In this document: positions 57,905-64,000 of the stretch, in pieces
Layout: every line of letters starts with the position of its first letter
Position numbering within the stretch: the stretch's first letter is position 1
Source: Brevibacterium paucivorans
GTDB taxonomy: Bacteria; Actinomycetota; Actinomycetes; Actinomycetales; Brevibacteriaceae
DNA: 64,000 nucleotides
Assembly: GCF_016907735.1 (NCBI RefSeq)
Contig: NZ_JAFBCP010000001.1
Location: 1,364,001-1,428,000 of the forward strand
Direction: 5' to 3'
The notes under the pieces: model-generated
The model's input: only the letters and a program-made list of their open reading frames with translations
What the model was told of the DNA's origin: nothing
Databases searched by the model: none
Made by a program: the position numbers and the translations under genes

Positions 57905-60136
57905 ATGGCGATGAGCAGTGAACTCGAAGGTCTGCTTGCGCAATGGTTGCCACGCCAGGCCTGGTTTCCAGTGACGTCTTTTGAGCTGGTCGGCACACCG
58001 GACGTCGTCCCAATGTCCGACACCCAGGTCTTTGAGCTGGACTTCCCGCTTCAGGACGATGAAACGCTGACCGTCCAGGGCTGGATCGCAGTCGTGGGAA
58101 TTGGGAGTGGTGACAACGTTCGCCGCATCAGTGTTCCGCTGACCCTGCGCACGCGCGAGGAAGGGCCTCTGCGCGAACATCTTATTGGCCAGATCGACGA
58201 CTTCATGTTGGGGCCGTGCTACGTATACGACGCGGTCGCCGACCCTGTTTTCGTTCTTTTCGCCGCTACCGCCATGGCCACCGGTGACGCCAGCTTCGCG
58301 TTGGGGCGCGAGGCGGCTTTCGACGACCTCGGGACGCCTTCTGAGGATGGCGAAGAACACAAGGACCCCATGGCCGAGGCGGCCGCCGGGATGCGTGCCG
58401 ACGCGGACCTGAGTGCGGAGCCGGTGAGTGTCAGCGAGGCCTTTGACAGCCAGTTTGAGAACTCCGACCACTCGCAGCTGACTGCGTTGCGCGTGGGGCG
58501 TGGCGGGCGCGACTTTAACGACCTGACGAACATTTCGGTGCTGTGGCACCGCGCCACCACCACACAGCTGAAGTTCGACAATTCGCGCAAGGGTGAAACC
58601 GCGGTTCTGATCGACGACCACGCATTCCCTAGCGTGCTGACGTTTTTCAGGACACTCGACATCAGTGACGTGCCCGAATCAGTGCGGTTGCCCATCATGC
58701 TCACGATCGCCGAATCACAAGCCGTTGCGCCCGTTCTGGGGTGGATGGCGTCGCGGTGGTTCGACGGCACTGACCTACACACGCACACTGCTCCAGTTGC
58801 TATGCTGACCCGTTCGGAAGCTAGCGCGGTGAGCGCATGGAACGAAGCCGTAGGAGCGGCGCGGAACGCTGCGGAGGCGACGGGGTACGCGCGACAAGCG
58901 CACGACCTCGGTGGCCGGGTTGCCAGCCTACACGTAGACCTGGGCCGTGAACTTGGCAAGGCTGAAGGCACCGGCGAACCTACCGCGAACTGGATCAAGA
59001 AGTGGTCCGACCGCGTGGACTGGGCGCTGGCCCGCGCCACGCTGGCACTCAAGCCTCTAGAGAAGCAGCTGCGCGCCCACAAACGGGCATTGGCTGACAT
59101 GTCATCAGTGGGGAACCTGCAACGGATTCACGGCGGGCTCACCCTCAATCACGTGGTGAAAGCACCGGTCCACGGGTACACGGTTGCAAACTTTTCGGAG
59201 ACTTCGGAACTGCGTCCACCAACATTCGACCTAGTGGCGCTGTTGCGTAGTTTGGACTACGCGGCAGGGTACGCATTCTTGGCTCGCACAGGAGCCCTTG
59301 ACCCCAAGGCCACGCCCAGCACCCTGGGTGCGACCGGACTGGTGGACGACGACCTGATTGCTCAAGTCGACGGGGCGCCCGAAGCCCGCTGGTCACACGA
59401 ATCCCAAAAGGCTCTCTTGGCCGGGTACTCACATGTTGGCGGCGCCGATTTCAGCATGAAGGACCCCGTGTTGCGGGCCATGCTCATTGACCGCCTGCTC
59501 GTTGAGGGCGTGAGCGAGTTGCGCAACCGGCCCACGTGGCTGATCGTGCCACTGTCCGAACTCAGGCGCCTTCTGACCACCGACACTGAAGTGGCTACCG
59601 AACCGGCACGTCTCAACCCACGCACGTCCACCGAGGCGACGCGCGCTGGAATTGAAGAACGCCTAGCCGAACACCGAAAAGCACAAGAAGAAAAGGTTGC
59701 GCACGCGCGGGCGGCTGCGGCCAAGGCGCGACAGGAGAACGACAGACTTGTCGAAGCGTCACAGGTCGCGAAGAAGGCCGGCCACGGGATTGAGGCGCCA
59801 GTTGCCAGCAACGCTGAGACGAAAGTGCAGGACGCCGAGGTGGCAGTCGGTGTCACTAAGCGCAAAGCTGGCGTGGCCGAAACCGCGGAAACTGTGCCCG
59901 CCGAGGTGGCGGATTCAGTGGAACCCACCACAGAGCCCCAAGGGGCGGGTGGCTCTCGCGCAGTGACACCTCGGCCTTCTTCCGAGACGCCCGCTACACC
60001 CACTTCCGGTGACGAAAGCACGGCGGTTCCTGCAACGTTCGACCCTGCCGATGATCCAGCGGACGACATTGTCGACGACACGGACGGAGAAATCGAGCCG
60101 CCCTTCGCACCTAAATCGGCGCGCACGCTACGCTAG
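57905..60136 (+). CDS. Maltokinase-like protein without catalytic residues (putative pseudokinase)
   Basis: 743 residues; true maltokinases have about 450. The N-terminal cap domain (LAQWLPRQAWFPVTSFELVG; LREHLIGQIDDFMLGPCYVYDAVADPVF) and kinase lobe (QAVAPVLGWMASRWFDGTD) are those of actinobacterial maltokinase. The catalytic loop, normally HGDLHLGQ, reads RIHGGLTLNH (residues 407-416), so the catalytic Asp is Gly. The metal-binding IDFEGEP reads ANFSETS (429-435), so that Asp is Asn. The fold context (LRSLDYAAGY) is kept. Residues 580-743 add a coiled coil (EERLAEHRKAQEEKVAHARAAAAKA) and an acidic, Pro/Thr-rich tail. The frame is intact, so this is not a decaying pseudogene. It converges on the TreY-like gene 33 bases away. 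Confidence 0.8.
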   Translation: MAMSSELEGLLAQWLPRQAWFPVTSFELVGTPDVVPMSDTQVFELDFPLQDDETLTVQGWIAVVGIGSGDNVRRISVPLTLRTREEGPLREHLIGQIDDFMLGPCYVYDAVADPVFVLFAATAMATGDASFALGREAAFDDLGTPSEDGEEHKDPMAEAAAGMRADADLSAEPVSVSEAFDSQFENSDHSQLTALRVGRGGRDFNDLTNISVLWHRATTTQLKFDNSRKGETAVLIDDHAFPSVLTFFRTLDISDVPESVRLPIMLTIAESQAVAPVLGWMASRWFDGTDLHTHTAPVAMLTRSEASAVSAWNEAVGAARNAAEATGYARQAHDLGGRVASLHVDLGRELGKAEGTGEPTANWIKKWSDRVDWALARATLALKPLEKQLRAHKRALADMSSVGNLQRIHGGLTLNHVVKAPVHGYTVANFSETSELRPPTFDLVALLRSLDYAAGYAFLARTGALDPKATPSTLGATGLVDDDLIAQVDGAPEARWSHESQKALLAGYSHVGGADFSMKDPVLRAMLIDRLLVEGVSELRNRPTWLIVPLSELRRLLTTDTEVATEPARLNPRTSTEATRAGIEERLAEHRKAQEEKVAHARAAAAKARQENDRLVEASQVAKKAGHGIEAPVASNAETKVQDAEVAVGVTKRKAGVAETAETVPAEVADSVEPTTEPQGAGGSRAVTPRPSSETPATPTSGDESTAVPATFDPADDPADDIVDDTDGEIEPPFAPKSARTLR

Positions 60137-60169
60137 CCCCGCGCCAAAGCGGGCGCTAGCCCCCGAACT

Positions 60170-62866
60170 CTAAACCCGCTCAAGGACGGTAACAGGGTGG
60201 GTGCCAAACACCTCGGCGACGGAGAAATCCAACCCCGTCCACGTGCGGCCAGAAAGCACGTCACGCCACGTGGGTTCAACCTCCTCGCGGATCACGGGCA
60301 AGGCCATGGTTTGCATCGTAGAAGCGGTCTGCGCCGGCTCCTCTTCGTCATTGACCGAGGTGGGTATGTGGAACCGCGTGTCACCCCACCCGCCGGTGGC
60401 GCGCAAGGTGATGGGCAAGCGTTCGACCACAACGACGACCTCGGGGAACTGTGTGTCGCCAAAGTGCGCCAACCCAAACGCGTGTTCAGCGCGCTCGCCG
60501 GTGATGGCAACGCGGGTGGGCGAAGTGGGGTTTGTGAAGATGTGCGGGTGGCGCGCGCGAACTGTCAAGCCCGCTCGAAGCAACAGGTCGCCAGGGTTGT
60601 TGTCGACCAGCCGTTCGCGTGGGCTCAAGAACAGCGGGTCGAACACCTCGGGGGTGCCAGGGGAGAACAGCTGCAACGCGCGTGCCACTTGGCTGTTGCG
60701 GTCACCTGCGTGACGCACGATGGCGACCATGCGGTCGATCCGGGCAACGACCTCGGGCGTCGTGAGCGCCGTGTGAACGGCGTTGCGCACCGACTCAACG
60801 AACCGCTCATCCGAGCCACCATGCCGCCGGGCTGCTCGAACCGACCGTTTGATCAGCCGGTCCACGTTCAAGTGCGAGTCCCACGCGCCCATCACGGACT
60901 GCCACAGCAGAATGTCGAAGCTGGTGTCCGAGGTGGCGGTGGCTGGGGCGTCTGAGTTGCCTGCGCCACCTGGGGTGCCGGAGACGTCCGGCTGCGTGAC
61001 CGTGTAGTCCAGCGGCACCAACTCCCGCATGTCTGCAACGAACTCCATGAACTTCTGGGGGATCTCAGACAGTGCGAGGATCCGGCAGCGCTCCGCCCGT
61101 GAGTATTTGGTAACCGGGCTGGTGAGCCCGTTGATGACCGGCGCCGAGGTGGTAGAAGTTTGGATTTTAAACTCATCCAGAATGCGGTCGGGGTGGCCGG
61201 GTTCGGACGGGAATCCACCCACTTCGTTCAGCGCAGCGAGCGTGCAGTAGCGGTAGTGCGCACGTTCCGTCACACCCAGGTTGAGCACCTCGCTGGTGGT
61301 CTGCGAAAACAGGGTGCTCACGGGGCATGACGGGGTGGTGAGCAACAGGCCAACATAGGCCAGGAGGCGGTCTGAAGCCGTACCCGAAGGCACTGTTGAC
61401 CGCACTTTCGCCAACGCCCTCGGCACCACCATGGAACCCGCGGTCATGACCGGGACTTCACCTGTGCTGTTCCGGCCAAGGAAGTCGTCCGGATCCGACT
61501 CTGACAGGGCTGACAAGAACCCCTCGCGAACGACCTCGGCATCTTCATCCAAACCGAGTTCAGGGCGCGCAACGGTCACGGACGCCACAACGATCCCCAA
61601 AATCAGAGCCAGCGTATCCACGTCCACCTGGGCGGTGGGGTCGGTGCGGATGCTGGCGCGGGTGGACTCGTCCAGGCTCGCCCATGCGTTCTTGGTGGTG
61701 ATAGCCAGGTCCACCATTTCGTTGTGCATGAGCGTGTTGGTGACTTCTTTCTTGCACCGCGCTTCCTCAAGCGTGAGCAGCCCGGTCACCGAGGTGGGGT
61801 TGAAGCGGAGCTGCTTTGCGGTAGTGGACAGTTCGCGGCGGTCCCGTGGGTCCAGGCCTGCAGCCAAGTGCTGGCGGAACGATTCGAGCTCGTAGAAGCC
61901 GATAGGGTGCGTGAGCGCACCGTCGATTGCCGAGATGAGCGGGTACGTGGTGGACGCGGCACCTGGCCACGACGAGGGAGTTACTTCGCGCTGGCCTTCA
62001 GGGTTGAGCGTGAAGCGTTTCTCCGTGATGATATAGCCGCCGGTGAGGTCCTGCAGCTGGTCGAGGTACGCCTGGGGGTCTGCGATCGAGTCGATGTGGC
62101 GCACACTCACCCCGTCGATGAGGCCGGTGTCGAACCAGCGGGCGAGCTCGCGGTGAGTTTCCGTGAAAACGCGCGGGTCGTTCACCCGGATGGTGGCCAC
62201 GTGCGAATCGGCGTTGACGCGACGGTAGTTGAGCGTGCGTGTGGTGCTTGTCTTTTCAACGCACGTGTAGTTTTGTGCGGCCAGGAGCTGCTGGGGGTCT
62301 TGGTGGTTTTGGGGCTCTTGTGGGTCTTGGGGCTGCAGGGTTTCCGGGTTGACCGGGTAGATCGAGGAGCCGATCTGGAGTACCGGTTCGTTTGTTGCGG
62401 GGTTGGTGGTCAGGGTTGCCGTGCTCGTGGGCTGGTCGACCACCACCGTGACTTTGCCTTGTGCCCACTGGATGTCGAACCAGTCGGCGTATTGGGACTC
62501 TTGGCCGTGCAACAGCACATCCCACCAGTAGGGGTTCATGCTGGGGTGCGCGACGTGGAGTGCGCCAGGCACAAAGTCGACGATGACGCCCATGTTCGCG
62601 TTGTGCGCGGTTGTTGAGAGGGCTTCCAGCCCTTCGATTCCGCCGAGGTGTGGGTCAATTGCGTTGGGATCTGTGGGGGCGCCGGTTTCGTTGGCGGTGC
62701 TGGAGGCCGTAATGGGGCTGATGCGAATAGCGGTGAAACCGAGTTCAGCGATGTCCGGGATTACGTTTGTGACGTCAAAAAGAGTGACGTTGCGGTCGAC
62801 CGGCACACGGTAAATCGATGTTGGGCGCCAGCGGTTGCGACCTGTTCTGTGGAGGTGTCCGCTCAT
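60170..62866 (-). CDS. TreY-like GH13 protein without catalytic residues (putative pseudoenzyme)
   Basis: 898 residues from ATG 62866 (AAAGGGA upstream; GTG 62890 possible); true TreY is 700-830. The framework is TreY: STYR-like TSIYRVPVDRNVTLFD, IDPHLGGIEGLEALS, MNPYWWDVLLHGQESQYADWFDIQW, IADPQAYLDQLQDLTGG, and a late PGTPEVFDP. Catalytic blocks are lost: VPNH reads VPGA; the nucleophile block RIDHPDGLADP reads SVRHIDSIADP with Arg in place of the nucleophile Asp (residue 256); THDTKRSED reads SPVTKYSRAE, losing the transition-state Asp; KGVEDTAFFRY reads LGVTERAHYRY. Only the general acid region (TEK, Glu282) remains. It also carries a Gln/Pro/Asp insert near residue 180. Function is unknown; a carbohydrate-binding or scaffold role is inference. 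Confidence 0.8.
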   Translation of the reverse strand: MSGHLHRTGRNRWRPTSIYRVPVDRNVTLFDVTNVIPDIAELGFTAIRISPITASSTANETGAPTDPNAIDPHLGGIEGLEALSTTAHNANMGVIVDFVPGALHVAHPSMNPYWWDVLLHGQESQYADWFDIQWAQGKVTVVVDQPTSTATLTTNPATNEPVLQIGSSIYPVNPETLQPQDPQEPQNHQDPQQLLAAQNYTCVEKTSTTRTLNYRRVNADSHVATIRVNDPRVFTETHRELARWFDTGLIDGVSVRHIDSIADPQAYLDQLQDLTGGYIITEKRFTLNPEGQREVTPSSWPGAASTTYPLISAIDGALTHPIGFYELESFRQHLAAGLDPRDRRELSTTAKQLRFNPTSVTGLLTLEEARCKKEVTNTLMHNEMVDLAITTKNAWASLDESTRASIRTDPTAQVDVDTLALILGIVVASVTVARPELGLDEDAEVVREGFLSALSESDPDDFLGRNSTGEVPVMTAGSMVVPRALAKVRSTVPSGTASDRLLAYVGLLLTTPSCPVSTLFSQTTSEVLNLGVTERAHYRYCTLAALNEVGGFPSEPGHPDRILDEFKIQTSTTSAPVINGLTSPVTKYSRAERCRILALSEIPQKFMEFVADMRELVPLDYTVTQPDVSGTPGGAGNSDAPATATSDTSFDILLWQSVMGAWDSHLNVDRLIKRSVRAARRHGGSDERFVESVRNAVHTALTTPEVVARIDRMVAIVRHAGDRNSQVARALQLFSPGTPEVFDPLFLSPRERLVDNNPGDLLLRAGLTVRARHPHIFTNPTSPTRVAITGERAEHAFGLAHFGDTQFPEVVVVVERLPITLRATGGWGDTRFHIPTSVNDEEEPAQTASTMQTMALPVIREEVEPTWRDVLSGRTWTGLDFSVAEVFGTHPVTVLERV

Positions 62867-63036
62867 TGTGTCCCTTTCATCGACAGCCACATACGACGAT
62901 ACCCGTAAACCGGTGCCACTGAGGTGTAAGAGACGATTTTTGACACTGCATTCAGGAGGTGTTCAACCGGCGAGATTGTTGCCCTCGCGCGAAGTGTGGA
63001 ATAATCGTTTTTTGCGTCGCGTACTTGTGGCGCCTA

Positions 63037-63124
63037 GGTGAGTTGACAGAGCGGCCGAATGTGACGGTCTTGAAAACCGTTGTAGGGCAACCCCCTACCG
63101 TGGGTTCAAATCCCACACTCACCG
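63037..63124 (+). tRNA. tRNA-Ser (anticodon UGA)
   Basis: 88 bases. Acceptor arms GGTGAGT and ACTCACC pair perfectly, with discriminator G. The anticodon stem-loop is ACGGT-CTTGAAA-ACCGT, giving TGA. A long variable arm (TGTAGGGCAACCCCCTACC region) marks a class II tRNA, and GTGGG-TTCAAAT-CCCAC is the T arm. CCA is not encoded. Confidence 0.96.
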
Positions 63125-63131
63125 CGTTGTG

Positions 63132-63171
63132 AAGTCTCGGGACATCGTTCACTCGATGTCCCGAGACTTTT
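63132..63171 (+). terminator. Terminator hairpin after tRNA-Ser; AAGTCTCGGGACA repeat, copy 2
   Basis: AAGTCTCGGGACATCG (63132-63147), loop TTCACT, perfect 16-bp complement (63154-63169), then TTTT. It starts eight bases after the tRNA. The outer 13 bp are identical to the hairpin at 31242-31279. Confidence 0.85.
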
Positions 63172-63253
63172 GCGTAAACGACTTGGGTGCACCATTTCGT
63201 TACAGCCAACGACTCCCATGTATCGTGTCCAGAAAGTGCCACTGGGAGGATCA

Positions 63254-64000
63254 ATGAAGAAAAACCAACCGCACCTGGTTCGAACCGAGACGATCTACGT
63301 AGAAGGAAACGACCCCAGGCAACGGGGAATGGCCAGGGCATCGCAGATTGCTCCCCACATCCGCTCCACTGTGCGCGCGTACAGCGAGCTCTACTCCTCG
63401 CTCGGTATCTCCGAATCAGACGCCACCGCAGCCGCGCGCACCTCCATGGACGCAATCCGTGACTGGGACCCTGACCAGCACCTCGAACTTCTAGGCGTCG
63501 CCGCCGGATCCGGTATCACCGCAACAGACCTGGGCCACATTGTGGGGCGGACCGAAATCCTCACGCTTGCCAAACAGCAACCACAAGAATGTAGCACGGT
63601 GACGTTCCAGCAACCCGGCCGAACCATGTCGGCCCAAACCTGGGACTGGAAACCTGAACTGGTGCGCAACTGGCACTTCCACCGCGTAGCCGCACTCCCA
63701 GGTGGTCACGCTTATGCAGGCTTCGCAGAACACGGCATGACCGGAAAAATCGGGCTCAACTCCGCCGGCATAGGCGTCCACCTCAACATCCTCAAGAACA
63801 CTGACGACGCTCCCGGCGGCGTGCCCATCCACGCGGTGCTTGCCCGGATTCTCGGCACTGCCGGCTCCGTCGACGAGGCCATCAACATCGCCAAGGACGC
63901 GCCCACCTCGGCGTCCTCAATCATCACCGTCCTCGACCGCGACCGGGCCGTCAACATGGAAATCAACCCACACCAGGTGGCCCTCAACTCTCGCGACGGG
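63254..64000 (+). CDS. C45-family autoproteolytic acyltransferase/hydrolase, N-terminal part
   Basis: 249 codons from ATG 63254, behind GGGAGGA, running off the window edge. The pattern is that of the isopenicillin-N acyltransferase (AAT)/C45 Ntn-hydrolase group: ETIYVEGNDPRQRGMARA, LGVAAGSGITATDLGHIVGRTEIL, the probable nucleophile and self-cleavage cysteine in QPQECSTVTF (Cys113), TMSAQTWDWKPEL, and KIGLNSAGIGVHLNIL. Such proteins cut themselves before the cysteine and then hydrolyse or transfer acyl-amide groups; natural substrates in bacteria are mostly unknown. It has its own region after the tRNA terminator. Confidence 0.8.
   Translation, partial: MKKNQPHLVRTETIYVEGNDPRQRGMARASQIAPHIRSTVRAYSELYSSLGISESDATAAARTSMDAIRDWDPDQHLELLGVAAGSGITATDLGHIVGRTEILTLAKQQPQECSTVTFQQPGRTMSAQTWDWKPELVRNWHFHRVAALPGGHAYAGFAEHGMTGKIGLNSAGIGVHLNILKNTDDAPGGVPIHAVLARILGTAGSVDEAINIAKDAPTSASSIITVLDRDRAVNMEINPHQVALNSRDG

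Noticed and set aside
61724..62617. A 297-codon plus-strand frame opposite the TreY-like gene
   Set aside because: Its Val/Arg/Gly-rich translation is typical of antisense frames in high-GC DNA, while the minus-strand frame has clear family blocks.
57905..62866. Treating the maltokinase-like and TreY-like genes as pseudogenes
   Set aside because: Both frames are uninterrupted over more than 740 codons, have normal codon use and carry added domains, unlike decaying genes.

Overview
The window comes from a high-GC Gram-positive actinobacterium, most likely Micrococcales. The evidence is a dnaK-grpE-dnaJ-hspR operon under HAIR operators, a DtxR/IdeR-type iron box, a Bpa proteasome activator (implying a Pup-proteasome), a mycothiol-dependent isomerase-family enzyme, C50-carotenoid genes in the corynebacterial order, DUF222/HNH and LPXTG proteins, and many genes that look leaderless or start with GTG. 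I do not assign a genus.

Layout. 1-2.7 kb: end of an L-2-hydroxyglutarate oxidase gene, a hairpin-rich gap, a universal stress protein, a small HTH protein and an inositol-phosphatase-family enzyme. 2.8-6.9 kb (minus): a siderophore uptake operon (lipoprotein, two permeases, ATPase) behind an iron box. 7-15.9 kb: a YtcJ-like amidohydrolase, then a glycine riboswitch driving gcvP-gcvT-gcvH, then L-serine ammonia-lyase and 3-methyladenine glycosylase; glycine and serine breakdown are thus linked. 16.1-22.9 kb (minus): a tightly overlapping crtB-crtI-crtYe-crtYf-crtEb cluster that runs into an asparaginase, an aminotransferase and a PIN protein. 23-30.6 kb: two tandem paralogous membrane proteins, a DUF2568 protein, RecQ, DedA and carboxylesterase, and a secreted lysozyme-like protein. 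30.7-33 kb: HXXEE protein, dispersed-repeat copies and an intact IS3-family element with a 3-bp target duplication. 33.1-37.3 kb: the Hsp70 operon. 37.4-39.8 kb: a mycothiol isomerase-family protein and a DASS anion transporter. 40-48.8 kb (minus): four paralogous LPXTG surface proteins interrupted by a DUF222-HNH gene. 48.9-57.8 kb: MFS/MarR, a diacylglycerol-kinase-like enzyme, SerRS, HAD phosphatase, quinone reductase-Bpa-coiled-coil operon, threonine dehydratase. 57.9-62.9 kb: a convergent pair, a maltokinase-like and a TreY-like protein. The window ends with tRNA-Ser(UGA) and a partial C45-type acyltransferase.

Most notable points. First, the maltokinase-like and TreY-like proteins both keep their fold signatures over full length but have lost catalytic residues, so they look like a co-located pseudoenzyme pair. 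Second, the heptamer ACCTCGG (complement CCGAGGT) occurs about 87 times by hand count, roughly seven times expectation, in both orientations and all reading frames, and is nearly absent from the LPXTG segment and the IS. Third, there are several families of dispersed palindromes, a shared upstream element in front of all four LPXTG genes, and a repeated pattern of -10-like hexamers about six bases before start codons.
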